Below are positions 11,071-22,589 of a stretch of 64,000 nucleotides of DNA, one piece after another. The notes under the pieces are model-generated. The model was not told the DNA's origin and made no database searches. It worked only from the letters and a program-made list of their open reading frames with translations. The stretch comes from Xylocopa sonorina. Lineage: Eukaryota; Arthropoda; Insecta; Hymenoptera; Apidae. The stretch covers positions 248,001-312,000 of the forward strand of contig NW_027490151.1 of assembly GCF_050948175.1 (NCBI RefSeq), read 5' to 3'. Position 1 is the first letter of the stretch. Each line of letters starts with the position of its first letter. Position numbers and translations under genes: made by a program.

Positions 11071-11930
11071 AGAAGATGTAGCTTACTTACTTTGTGATGT
11101 TGAAATGAGATGCGTCATCGCCATGCGTGAAGCATTGGAACTTTAATGCTCTGACACGTAGACACTTTGCTGCGCCATCCCGTTGCATGGAACTATATAT
11201 TTCGTATTCTTTCTAAGCGCAGAAGCAGATAAACATAGTGCTATGTACAGAGGAATACTGCTTACTTAATGTGAAACGTTGAAATGTGATGCGCCATCGC
11301 TTTGCATGGAGCATTAGATCTCCATTGCATTTAACACGCAGACAAAATGAAGTCACCTCCTGATGCATAGAACTCTAGAATTCACATTCCTTTTATGTGT
11401 AGAAGCAGATAAGCATAATGCTATGAATCAAAGATTACAGCTTCCTTACTTTGATACATTCAAATGAGGTACGCCATCGCGTTCCTTGAAGCATTAGAAC
11501 TCTATTGCTTTAACACGCTGACGCTATGAAGCGCCATCCTGTTGTATGGAACTGAAGAATCCACACTATTTTGAAATGTAAGAGCAGATAAGCATAATAC
11601 TATGCACAAAAGATTACAGCTTACTTACTTTGAAACGTTGAAATTAGATGAGCCAACACATAGCATGGAGCATTAGAACTCTACTGTTTTGACGTGCAGA
11701 CACTATGAAGCGCCATCCTGTTGCATGGAACTATAGAATTCATATTCTTTAGAAATGAAGATAAAGATAAGCATAATGCTATGCATAGAAGATTACAGCT
11801 TACTTACTCTGAAACGATGGAAAAAGATGCACCATGGCATTGCATGAAGCGTTAGAACTCCGTTACTTCGACTCGTAGACACTATGAAGCCCCTTCCTGT
11901 TGCATGGAACTGAAGTACGAAGCGCTTACT
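11071..11930. repeat. ~180-bp satellite array, continuation
   Basis: About five units. The landmark gatgcgtcatcgc/gcgccatcgc falls near 11108, 11288, 11468, 11650 and 11828, giving a period of about 180. Units contain tgcatggaactatagaattc and aagcataatgctatgca. Orientation matches the second half of the array at 5010-5573. Confidence 0.85.
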
Positions 11931-13930
11931 AAGCGCACTTACCGTATGAAACTCTGTCTATCTGATATCAGGTAACATAAGAAAGTAGTTAACGGACCAA
12001 AAAAGTGGGTCACTGAGTCTCTCTTTTCTGGTGAAAAGCTAATACTGTCATAGGGGATATGATGGCAATCATAAATTCCATATTGGGCCACATTAACCAC
12101 TCTTTCTTGACTGCTCGGTCTAACTAATGACATCTGATGGTGTCCAAGGCGAAGTTCTGTTCTCCTTATTGCGAATCCGGATAGGAAGTTTAACAAGATA
12201 CCTGCAATCCTACACGAATTGTCAGTGGAGTCTTGAGCATAGTGATAAAATGGTATCCCTTTGAAAAGATTAACATCACCAACGATCATAACAAACAATA
12301 CACGTTTGGAAAGTATTGTAATACTTCAGTGCTAATGACAAAAAATGGAAGGAAAAGAAAATCGCATCAAAGCTTATTTCTGCTGTGAAAATTAAACAAG
12401 CGACGCTTAATGCGCAACAAAGAATTCTGAAGCTGGCTAGCAGTTACATTTACATAGCCACAAGCCAGTAGTTGTCACGTACAGTGCTATCTACACGTAC
12501 TATGTTAGTCCAGAGAACAATTTTCGGACTAATTGGAAGATGCTTAGGTGATTTTTCGTTGTCCCATTTGGAAATGTGAGACGCAAGATAGGATATCAGA
12601 AGATCGATTATTTACAGTAAAAGGTTATTTACAGTAAATGAAGATTGTAACGAAAAAATTTTGAAGAATAAATTCTAAGGAAGAAAATATCGTAGGCAGG
12701 CATTTTTCTTCGATCCCGGAATTATCTGGATGCAGTATATTGGTCGTAGCATTTGAATATGAGCCAAATAAATTATTGCTTTCACATTTATTAGATAACG
12801 AAAACTTATCGGTGTGGCAGCAAATGTATGTTTTTGCGAAGAGCATGTCCTGTTTCTAAATAATTGTGTAGTATATCTTCTTGCAGTAACAGCGTTCTAC
12901 CTTAACAAATGTGTTTCGTTCTGATGAAAAAAGCGATTTTGTGATTCCAGAGCGTTACGATTTATTTTTAAAGATTGTCTATAAATTGGTATTATTTCAG
13001 GAGAGTGCACATATGTTCATAATGCACTCTGTAATTACGAATCGCGAAATCGTGAAGCATAAACAGAGTTATTGATTTTAAATTGAAAAATATTGGTTTA
13101 ATTCTAATCATATTTAGTATCATCGATGGATTTTAGATGGTCGATCTTTTGCTTATTTACGATCAATATTGATCGAGTTTTACAGACACCATACACATAT
13201 GCACCTAAAAAATACTATCATTTTAAAAATATGTATCGTGATCTGTTATATCATATCCCACAGGAAATATTAATTAAACTTGTGAGTTCATTGTATTTTA
13301 CAATTATTGCATTACATATTTTTTACTACAATTTATATTAGTTTCTATTCACAGTACGTACATATTTACTTTTGAATCCTCAATGATCTTGGCGGAAATC
13401 AAGAATGGTCAAGTTAATGAAAACCAAAAGCCGATGAATCAACAAGTTTTGGTAGTAACTTTATTAGTACAAATTATTTCTTCTTTTTCCTGTAATATTG
13501 ATGTCAATGCATAAGAGTATAGGTCAATAGTATTTAATGTTTTTGAATTACTTTCCTACTCTTTGAATTTTTTTTGAAATTTCTTATCTATGAATATTCA
13601 ATTTTGAAAGAAATTTTATAAGCTGAGTAGTGCGGGATCTCATGGAAAGGATGGGACGTTCAGTGGCAGGCACGCGCGTCCGCCGAGCGCCAAGTTAGTC
13701 CTACAATTAATATTCTATAATATATTAAGAGCTAATGATATATTTGGTACAATATTGCAAAAAAGTTTCATACTTATGCGAAGATTACCGGGTCAATTTG
13801 ACGAATTTTCTAAGGTTTGAGAAAAAGCTCATAAAAACCAAAATTTCAAATGGTATTTACAAAAATCAGATGACGAAATAAAGAAAGGATAAAGTAATGC
13901 TAATCATATTTCATTATTTATTAAAAATCA
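11931..13930. other. No gene recognised; AT-rich spacer
   Basis: One minus-strand open frame of 119 codons (12298-11939) has no domain or composition I recognise. It begins at the satellite edge and may be chance. The rest is AT-rich with short frames only. A small GC-rich patch at 13635-13700 (ggcacgcgcgtccgccgagc) stands out but has no assigned function. Confidence 0.6.
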
Positions 13931-13936
13931 TATGAA

Positions 13937-14636
13937 TGTTATGAAGAAGTTCCGGCGTATCCTCGCCCGGGGAGCTCGGGGAGGGATTAACTACACGAAC
14001 ACAGTATCGGTTAAAACAGATTTCAATATAACTCGATCTCTCGCTATGAGATACTCGTCTACGCACAAGTTTGGGTGTGTTCGCGGACACAAAATAGTCG
14101 GCTTATTGGGAGGACTTCGAAGCTACGAAGTAACTCGAAACGCGAGGACGCTAGCTACACGAAGTGTAGCACTCAAAAGGGACTACGCGAATCTGAAAAT
14201 TACGAGAATGGATGAATCTCGTAGCTTCGAAGGGCTCCTTAGGGCGTTTCGTGGAAGCGTTCACTCTCCCCGTCCGTGCATCCATCCTTTGCATTCTTGG
14301 CTTTCCCATCCTCTTCTATACGCATTTTTAAGGGACGACATTTTCGTCCTCGCGATAGTTCGGTTTGAACGATTCGGTCAGAATAGTTCGGTTAGAACAG
14401 TTCGGCTAGAACACCCGGTTCGTCTAGAACTGTTCGTTTAGAACAACCTCCATATTCGTTTAGAATTGTGAGGTCGATTAGAGTTTCATTAGAGTCGCGT
14501 AGCGACGTGAAAGGAATCGTGGCCATAGCACCACCCCCAATATTTAAAGACTTGTTTCGCTATTGTTGACCGTTTTATATTAAATTGAGAGCAAAAAGGT
14601 TGAGGGTGATTCCTTACTCCCGTTACATTGCCCTCA
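13937..14636 (+). repeat. LTR family E, variant copy
   Basis: From 14246 onward it matches the 663-bp LTR at 28867-29529 closely (gtttcgtggaagcgttcac through ccttactcccg to ccctca). The first ~310 bases differ entirely from the other two copies, so this is either a variant U3 region or a chimera. It includes the ~14-bp repeat ggttagaac/ggttcgtctagaac at 14360-14445. The left boundary is a guess at a TG dinucleotide. The 169-codon frame at 13932-14441 runs across this repeat and is not considered a gene. Confidence 0.6.
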
Positions 14637-14682
14637 CTATCTTCGACCAGGTGATGAGTACACATTCTTCATCTTCTGGTTT

Positions 14683-15950
14683 CTAGATTTCTGTATTGGT
14701 TTTTAATGTTAGTTTCATTTTTCTAAAGATATTAGATACAGGCCGACTTGGAAGAAACCATGCACGTGTATGTTCGTCTGATCGCAATCTCTGGTTCAAC
14801 TGACCAGCCCTAACAGGCATATTGTTCAGTCCTGTAAGAACCAGTGAGTAATTGTGGCTACAAAATTCTAATCCTGAGAACTTTGTTGTCATGTTCATAC
14901 CACTTTTTTCGCCAGATCTAACGCTTTTTCTCTACCTTCTCAAGGGCTTTTCTATACCAGCTTCTATGAGGTCTATAAGTCTAGCAGGCCCGATGATGAT
15001 TGTATCGTCTCCGTCAGACAACTGACTCAACATAGTCAGCTCAATGACCTTGGTTTGGCCTGGCATTCTCCCAGATAATTCATAGGTCAATTCACCCATT
15101 GTCTCAACCAATTCTTCTATTGTCAAACCAGTTGCATAAACTATCGCCACCAAAGTGTTGCAAACTACTAGCTTAGTGTTGTCTACTGATGTTACTAACT
15201 CTCTTGAGCCACGCTAACTTCTACGTAACCAAACATTACCGACATCGTCTATCACAATTGGGTATGTCATCTCCTTGAAACTCTGTATTATGGCGGGTTG
15301 AATATCTTCTGGGTAAAAGCCTGCCAACCAATAGGCCTCAGCCATCCGTTCCTCTATGGTAACACTGGAATGACACTGGATGACCCTCTTCATTTAGCTC
15401 TGTCTTCTTCTTCTTCTTCGGTTCGTTCTTTGGTCTACACGTGAAGTAAATCCCCCCTGACTGTCCCAATCTCCATAAATCTATCTGATATAGGCACTCA
15501 TCATACCATTGGTCATTAAGTTCAATATACTGTCTTAAGGTGTGGTCAGTATCCAGGATGTCAGTAGTCCCTTGATAGTTAATGGCAATGAGAACTTCCT
15601 TAGTCAATAGCCTACCATTACCGTGTAGTGACTGACCATACGACGAGTAAGTTAGCTTCATCGCTTTTAATATCTTTGAAAAGTTGCCATGGTCCATATG
15701 TCCAGGATAAACATCATTTCATACAGGATTTCATACCCATCACCGTATATTTTGGCACTGCTGCTCCCCTACAACCAATTACTCACACTTGGGCTGTGAG
15801 TCCGTTTAACTTTAGTTTAATATATTCGGCGGTGTCTTTGTATTTTCTTAGTGCCTAAAGGAGTTTCAGAGACTCCACGGATGTCGGTGTCATGTCTTAA
15901 AATGAAAAGGAAGCCAGAACTACTCTCACTGAAATGGCCCAAGAAGGTTA
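14683..15950 (-). pseudogene. RNA-virus RNA-dependent RNA polymerase-like fossil
   Basis: Minus-strand frames joined across stops resemble a viral RNA polymerase palm. In order they show a basic, Pro-rich block RPKNEPKKKKKTELNEEG near 15410 (motif F-like), CYHRGTD near 15370 in the place of a D-x4-D motif A (first Asp not seen), RGSRELVTSVDNTKLVV near 15150-15210 (motif B: S-G/R..T...N), and SDGDDTIIIG near 14995-15025 (motif C with GDD). Spacing of about 60-65 residues between motifs is acceptable. The DGDD context suggests dsRNA, reovirus-like viruses, but the group is uncertain. Stops at about 15209 and 15336 and frame changes show it is dead. It sits next to piggyBac and LTR debris. Confidence 0.6.
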
Positions 15951-15951
15951 A

Positions 15952-16986
15952 CACTTTGACTGCCATGTTGGTCATATATGACCGGCCACGATATTTCTTG
16001 TGACGCCACGGTTGTCATTGGTGGCCGGAGCGCTTCAACTGTTTACAATTGTAAAAAATGAATGAGAATTGACAGTTAGTGCATTTTGAATATGGCCGAT
16101 ATATAGAAGATACTTTGAAATAAAAAGTGCCTTATTGAACAATTGAAAATTTTTATTAGAACATCAATAAAAGAAAACATTAGAACTAGTCTTGCATCTA
16201 ACGGTGCACTTTGTTAAAATACTTTAATCACAAATGTGGCGTCAATCAACGCAATCTGGACAGTAGGTGGTCACCTTTCTGGTCGGATTTTTAGCAATTT
16301 TTGATCCTAACAGTTTGACTTTTTCTTTATAACACTCTTTGCAAAATTTTCGTTCCAGGTACGCTTGCCCTTCTTTCTTCTGCATTTCGTGCAGCAATCT
16401 TCGTCGAACAGGTGTATTTAACAGTGTTGGCGAATGGCACTGTGTAAGGTACATTGCGAGTGCCATTCTAAATTCTGGTACCTTGATTTTTGTTTTCGTT
16501 GCGAGATTATAGAGTATCGGCGCGTTCGAGACTGATGTATTCAATAATAACTCTAAAGCTAATTTTTTGTACTACTTGAGGGTTCCTCTATGTGGTGTAG
16601 AATACGCTATCATTTGATCTGATAAATCTACAGTACATTTTCCTTTGTTGTAGTCTACACCTACTACTGGTTTATCACAAACATAATATTTTTTGCGGAC
16701 CTCTACCATTTCGGCTAAATGTTTCATTGAAGGCATAAAAATGTCTCTTTTGTTTTTCCACTTGAGGACCATAATCCCCTTCTTATTTTGCATAACGATA
16801 AGTTCACCTTGTTTCAATTTTTTAAATTTGACGTCGACAGGTATTCCCTTTCTATCTCTTCTTAGAGTTCCTACTAAATGAATATTGCAATCAATTAATT
16901 TTTATTTTGCCATATATGCTGTAAATAATAAATGGACTCCCGTGGCGTCCCGAACAAAACATGATTTTGGCGTAGCAGTCAAAGTG
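15952..16986 (-). mobile_element. piggyBac-type DNA transposon, internally deleted (1035 bp)
   Basis: Bounded by TTAA at 15948-15951 and 16987-16990, with perfect 12-bp inverted ends CACTTTGACTGC / GCAGTCAAAGTG. TTAA duplication is the hallmark of piggyBac. The minus strand encodes the C-terminal third of a transposase, and the 5' two thirds of the gene are missing. It apparently inserted into the polymerase-like fossil: short open sequence in a compatible frame is visible on both sides (to about 15850 and from 16991 to about 17040). Confidence 0.92.
16242..16881 (-). pseudogene. piggyBac transposase, C-terminal part
   Basis: Two frames (16817-16572 and 16544-16242) separated by a stop. The first ends KCTVDLSDQMIAYSTPHRG, which contains the third catalytic Asp region of the DDE/D transposase (VDLSDQM). 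The second begins LNTSVSNAPILYNL and ends in a cysteine-rich domain, FCKECYKEK and YCPDC, that binds the transposon ends in piggyBac. The first two catalytic Asp residues are absent through deletion, so no activity is possible. Confidence 0.9.
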
Positions 16987-17249
16987 TTAACAGGAAGACA
17001 AATTTTGAATCTTCAATTCCTGTGAATCCGACCTAGCAACCGGCAGTCAACAGTAGCGGCCTTGAAATATTATACGCCGGAGCGATAACGCATGTGGTGA
17101 TCCTCGCTCGAACAAAGAAAAATGGTAACGTTCCCAATAGGTCACTACGACCCGTAAACAGAACTCTCGAACGTTACAGTTCAAATCTCTAATACCGGTT
17201 GTGTCCCGTCGAGGCGAGCACTTTCTTGTCGAAAATTCTCAGGGCCCAA

Positions 17250-18499
17250 ATTGGGCGCCAAATTTTTGTGACGGAAATCCGTTACAATCCGCAAACGGAG
17301 CTCGACAAAGAGGTTACAAATTAAGCGCGGAGAACGGGAAACATATCTTTAATATAATGTATCGGGATTTATCATTAGTCTAGCACCCGGACGGTGTCCG
17401 ACTTGCCACCTCACCGATACGGGTATATGCCAATTGGTTTGTCCTCAACCTCCCAGTTTACACCGTGGCACTGAAACGGGCGATGGAAAAATCCAGATGT
17501 GCTACGGTGCCTTTTCCGCGGGTGAGTCCCTCAGTTACTCCGTCTCCAGGGACGTATCCTAACCGACGGAGCATCCACGGGGAAACTCGGGGAGGCGAAC
17601 TCACTACATGCACGCGTGCACGCTCACTCTGACCCTGGTCTTTTTATTTCATGAAAGAAGGACTTTGACCGACTGAGGAATTGTCTGTCGAAGCAAATTT
17701 CGACTGGATTTTTTGAACGATGTATTTCTCGTTCAGAAGACTGTGAATCCTAATACAAGGGAGGAGAATCGCTCGACGCAAGCAGTTGGCAGTGAAGCTA
17801 TGCAGCTATGCACTGTTTCTACAGTGAGCAGAAATATACGTCTCTCGAAATATATAGGGTCTCGTTTTTCTGGTATTACAGAGCGAGGCCTTTTGTGTAT
17901 TTAGATCATCGCTAATTTTCAGTCTTCGACGATTTGTATGTCCCTACTTCGAACTATGTTCCTCATATGCCGTTAGCGGGAGTGGGATGTTTATGACGTT
18001 CATCGGACACTTGCCACATAAGAGCTATTTGGTCTAGGACACCGACTCGTGGCAATTGAGTGTTAACTTCATCTTTCCCAGCGTCTCTTCGATGCGTGCC
18101 ACATCTGGGCCATTCGGTCTAGGACACATCATTGCAGAGCCTATTTTAGTGTTCCTCGGGTTGAGGGGTCTCCTTAATTGATCAAGTTTTTGACTCTTCC
18201 ACCGTCGAGCCCCTCATGACTTCACAGTCAGTCAGGCCTTTCATAAACCCGCGGTCTGATAGTCCGCCAGAAGGACATCTTTTCCATGGTCGTTCCTTCT
18301 TCCATCTTGTCAGACGAAACCATAAAATAGAGAAAGAGAAAAGAGGGGGGAAGGGAAAAGGCCCTCACAACGCATATTTTACGCCTTTCGTAAATACTGC
18401 TATCGTGATGGTCCGTGTCGCGCTCCTCCCACGGGTGGTGATCAGCGAGCTAAAGCTAACAAAAGGGGGGGTCCAGTCTTCTGACATCACCACGTCACA
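17250..18499 (-). mobile_element. 5' LTR plus primer-binding site of an LTR element (family C)
   Basis: On the minus strand the LTR runs from 18499 (TGTGACGTGGTG) to 17267 (ends CCGTCACA). Six bases later comes TGGCGCCCAA at 17260-17251, a standard primer-binding site for a Lys-type tRNA used by Ty3-group elements. The internal region continues to about 17050 and then stops, with no gag readable. The same LTR family occurs as a solo copy at 25764-27147; they share, for example, gctgatcaccaccc and gcgcgac. Lengths are 1233 and 1384 bases. Confidence 0.85.
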
Positions 18500-18529
18500 A
18501 TATAAATAAATAAAGAAAGAAATAAATAT

Positions 18530-18720
18530 GCTATGAGATATATATGTGTATGTAAAAATAAGTTGGGTAGATAGAGGGTAAAAAAATGCAAGTGAAACTG
18601 AAATCCAGATGGCTCTGCGAACTGGAATTTTATATGCTATGGCGCGCATGCGCACTCAATTCTTTTGCATGCCAACATCGAAGTTGCTGACAGAAGGTTT
18701 CGCTACAGTATATTTGCTTA
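18530..18720 (+). mobile_element. P-like element end fragment
   Basis: Matches the right end of the P-like element at 34432-36050: gtaaaaaaatgcaagtgaaa, then gcgcatgcgcactcaatt and gccgacagaa-like sequence, ending near tacagtata. Only about 190 bases remain. Confidence 0.7.
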
Positions 18721-18934
18721 TATCGACAAGGCTCGCCGTCCTAACGAATTCTTCAACGACCATATCCCTCTCATCGTCGGAGGCAATGCCAATCGGGGGG
18801 ACAATCGGGGGTATTGTACATTGTAAATCATGAGGGTAGGTGGTTGGGTTCGGTTAGGAATCATTTTGTTCAAATATACGCCTGTATTTTAGGATTGCCT
18901 TTGCTTTTTCGGTATCTGAGTTGGCTTACTTCTG

Positions 18935-19190
18935 AAGCGGCGTTGCTTCGGTTTGCTGTAAAAATGGAGGAAGAAAGAAGGAAGGAAAAGAGAGGGGAAG
19001 AACGTTTCGTCCTGGGCCTGCTAGTGGACTCATCAGTAAGGCTACCTAGCAGGCCCTGCCTTAAGACGCTGGGATATTAGGGACAGGTCAGAACTTCTAT
19101 ATATTGGAAAGGATGGGTCATCGAGTACTTTCAGGAAAGTGTAAACGGTGCTGTCCCTCTAGTGGCGAGTGCCGCCACACTTCTACTCCC
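18935..19190 (-). mobile_element. LINE-like 3' segment shared with 61065-61330
   Basis: About 250 bases match 61065-61330 with few differences, including ggaaggaaaagagaggggaa, ctagcaggccctgcctta and ggcgagtgccgccac. On the minus strand it follows directly after the gag relic at 19190-20344, so it is probably the 3' part of that element after an internal deletion of ORF2. Confidence 0.6.
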
Positions 19191-20344
19191 TCATGAACGC
19201 TTTAATTTCAGAGATGATCTGGGCGATATTTAGGCTGTTCAGTTCCTCATAAAGTTCTAGGAGTTCCGATGGGTGTCCAAGAGATGGTCGTCGGGGGTTC
19301 TACCTGGTTGCCTTCGGAGGGTTTATGACCGGCAGAAGGTTGATTGGCTGATGAGTGGTGCACAATCCAGGTCCTGATTGCTTCCGCGTAGGAGAGGTCG
19401 TCCGTCCTACTCCGGTATTGTTGGGATGGAACTGGTACGCCAGTATTGTTGACGATTGTGAGGTTATATGCGTCAGTGACTCTTATGGTCTTTTCTCCAT
19501 CCGTAGTTTTTCCTCGTTGGTCATTGCCTGTAGCTAGCAACGTGTTGCTGATTGCAGTTTGCGCATCTAACTTGCGTATTTGTGCGCTCGCAATGCTTTG
19601 CGGCGTGGTCTTTTCCGCATCTGACGCACCTTTGTTTCAAGTTGCAATGCGCGCTGGGTCTGTAGTACTGGGTGATTAACGCCCATAAATAATATGAGCT
19701 ACTTTTTTGTGTCATCATCGAGTATTTTGGTTATTTGATGGATTGTGATCTGCTTGTTAGTTTGGTGCTCGATGTCTTTTTGTATGTCGCATGGCTGAAA
19801 GGTGGATGTGAGACCTCTGAATACGTATTTCCTCTGAAGTCTGATTTGAGTCCGTATGTGTGGAATTCTATGTTTTTGAGTTTGAGCATTGCTCTGACGT
19901 GCTGATGGTTCTTGGGGTTTGTGGTATGGATCTGGGTGGCTCTGCCGATGTTCTTTAGCTGGAACTTTTTCGTTATTTTTTTCAATTTGCTGATGAATAG
20001 GTTGATGCCAGCTGGGGTTCCATTGAGAATTATTGGCGGAGGTTTTTCCTTGGACGCGAGTTTCGGCGACGATTTCAGGGCATTCAATAACAGCGCAAAG
20101 GAGTTCGATGTCAATGCCCATTTCAGATTCGGTTTCTGCTCTTGGTCGTTTTTTACGGCGTGCTTTCGGAGTTAGGGAGGCTTGTATTACTTGTTTCATG
20201 ATTTCTTATGCTTAGTTCGGTGGGATGATGTTCTTGTTTTTGGCTGCGACAGTCGATTTTCTCATGGTTAGCGGCTCGCGGAACTGAGGTCCCACATTTT
20301 GTGTTTGCGTTCCCTGTTTTGTCAGGTTTATGCGGTACTGTCAC
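19190..20344 (-). pseudogene. Jockey-like LINE ORF1 (gag) relic 1
   Basis: Two overlapping minus-strand frames (from 20199 and 20114) and a third from 19718. They carry a PRE_C2HC-type region, PPPIILNGTPAGINLF and later YVFRGLTSTFQPCDIQKDI in the other frame, followed by CCHC knuckles CVRCGKDHAAKHC and CANCNQQHVASY near 19560-19640. This is the usual ORF1 layout of insect Jockey-group LINEs, an RNA-binding chaperone. Several frameshifts are present. The frame continues poorly to about 19190, and no ORF2 follows. Sequence upstream to 20540 is probably its 5' UTR. Confidence 0.8.
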
Positions 20345-20580
20345 TGGGAACGCTTGTCGTATAATTTGTTTGACGTGAGTATTGTGGGTTCGCAGATTTC
20401 GCGAGCATTTATGGCGAGATTTTCCGTGCGGTCGGAGGTAATTTTCCGGTCGGTCGCTAGGGATGACTGTACCCTACGAGAGTTGGGACTGGACTTGCGT
20501 GGTATGATCGTTGACGGCAGCGAAGCAACAAACACTCTCCACCTTATCTGTGTGATAACATTCTATTATTTTGTTTTATC

Positions 20581-21245
20581 TGAGGGCGATGTACCGGGAG
20601 TAAGGATGACACTCAACTTTTTGCTCTCAATTTTAATATAACAACAACAATAACAATAGTAGTATAACAAGTTCTTTATAGTGGGGGCGGTGCTATGGCC
20701 ATGATTCCTTCACGTCGCTACGCGACTCTATTAAAACTCTAATCGAATTCACAATTCCCAACGAATGTGAAGGTTGTTCTAAACGAACTGCTCTAGACGA
20801 ACTAAGTGTTCTAGACGAACTGTTCTATCCGAACTGTTCTAACCGAACTGTTGTAACCGAACTGTCGCGAGGGCGAAAACGTCGTCCTTTAAAAATGCGT
20901 ACAGAAAAGGATGGGAAAGCCAAGAATGAAAAGGATGGATGCGCGTACGGAGAGAGCGAACGCTTCCACGAAACGCAACGGACGGAAATTGGTCATAAAT
21001 AAATCAAGGTTAAGGATCTACCGTACGCGACTGGGCAACGCTCGGTCGCGACGAAATCTTAAAGGAAAGAATTGCTTGGCCCAGATGATGGACACGAACC
21101 AGACGGGTATCGGGTTTAGGAAGCGCGCGGCCTGGTCGTCAAGTGCTAACCCATGGTAACCAGACCTGCGCTGTGTCGTGGGAACGCATTGTTATCTCGC
21201 TAGAAAATTTACGACGAGAAAATACTCGGAATCGTAGCCGCCACA
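20581..21245 (-). repeat. Solo LTR, family E, with TATC duplication
   Basis: On the minus strand it starts TGTGGCGGCTACG and ends CGCCCTCA (plus strand TGAGGGCGAT...CCGCCACA). The 4-bp direct repeat TATC lies at 20577-20580 and 21246-21249. It closely resembles the plus-strand copy at 28867-29529 over its full 665 bases. No internal element region remains, so it is a solo LTR left by LTR-LTR recombination. Confidence 0.92.
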
Positions 21246-21288
21246 TATCCATTTTGAGTCCAATAATTATGTGTTGTTGGTATTTGTA

Positions 21289-22393
21289 TTATTGGTGTCG
21301 TTGATGTGGTTTTAGTTCGTTGTGTTCTTTCCAGTTCTGGAAAATATGCATGAATTTTAGCTCGGGTTTGTAAACATCTTCTTCCATGTGTTTACTTTTA
21401 CTATCTTGCTTTGGCGTTTTGGATTTGTCCAGCCATGTTATTCTATTTTGATATGCAATACAAACTGTAGCATTGGTCGGATGATCCTTACCGCAGTTTA
21501 CACATTTTGCTAGTGTTGTTGGTGGATTTTCAAACTCCTTTATATGGTGTTTTGCAGCACACTTCATGCATGCCGGTTTCGCGTAATAGTTAACGGCTGA
21601 ATATCCCCATTCTTGACATGTGTGATACTGTGTTATTTTTCTTTTCGCAATATAGTTATTCCATGTGATTTTTGTGTTGTAAATATGAGTTATACTTGCA
21701 TGCAGTTGTTTGATGTGTATACTGACTGGCACTGCGATCATGTATAATGCTCCTGTAGTACCCTTCATCTTGTTTAATATTGTCCACGCCGATACCCTTT
21801 TCTTGTAGTTCCATTTTGATTTCATCTATGTTCTCGTATAGTCCATTTATGACATAGACTTTCTTTTTCTCGTCCTTCTCCGTGTATGTATAGAAGCTTA
21901 AATTCCTTTCTCTCGAAGCTAGTTTTAGTTTTTCATAATCCGTATGATCCTGTAGATGCACGCAAATTGCATCCTTCTGATATTTTATAAAAAATTTGTT
22001 ACTCACCACATTCTTTATTAGTTCTATGAACTTTTTATGGTCCTTTACTATGCCGTGCATCATAGAGGGTGGTAGTTTCCTTGCAATGTTTTTATAATTA
22101 CCTTTTGTTTCGTTTTGTTTGCTGTTTGTTGTAACATCTGTTTCCATATTCTTGCTTTCTGTAAGCACTGTGAACCTATTCACAGTCTCTATTCTATATG
22201 ATAATAGCCTTTTGCGTTCCTGCTGCATCATTTCAGGTTCTCTGGACCACTTCCTCTTTAGAGAGTTTTCTAACCCTTGTTTATAAACGTTTCTTATTCC
22301 ACTTAGCAACTGATTCTCTGCGGGATTACTGTTTGTTTGTACTGCATCGCTATCGATTATACTGAAAAGGTTAGTCGACCGCGTGGTCTGCAC
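21289..22393 (-). pseudogene. Jockey-like LINE ORF1 (gag) relic 2
   Basis: The frame from 22393 to 21656 (245 codons) and an overlapping frame from 21825 to 21289 give an ORF1 protein. The N-terminal half is charged and lysine-rich, the middle has a PRE_C2HC-like stretch (YTEKDEKKKVYVINGLYENI), and the second frame holds knuckles CMKCAAKHHIKEF and CVNCGKDHPTNATVC near 21440-21560. Expected cysteines are lost in places. The frame shift near 21740 breaks it. It differs clearly from relic 1, so it is a separate element. The 5' side to about 23110 looks like its upstream region. Confidence 0.8.
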
Positions 22394-22589
22394 TTGTTGC
22401 TATGTGAAAAGGTTATGTCTGGTTTAGTAAATCAGCTAAAGAGAATTCGACCGTTTTGTTTGTTTTATTACGTAAAACAAAAACTGTATAGTAATTTCGC
22501 ATTCTTTCCTTATTTATTTAAGGCTGCGTTATAACTGTATATTCAGTTCTCCATATTTACTACTAAGACGAACCGCACTCTTCGCACAA

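Noticed and set aside
11939..12298. 119-codon minus-strand ORF as a host gene
   Set aside because: No domain recognised, no splice context, starts at a satellite edge; kept only as a spacer note.
13932..14441. 169-codon plus-strand ORF
   Set aside because: Spans an LTR-family-E variant and its minisatellite; no protein domain.
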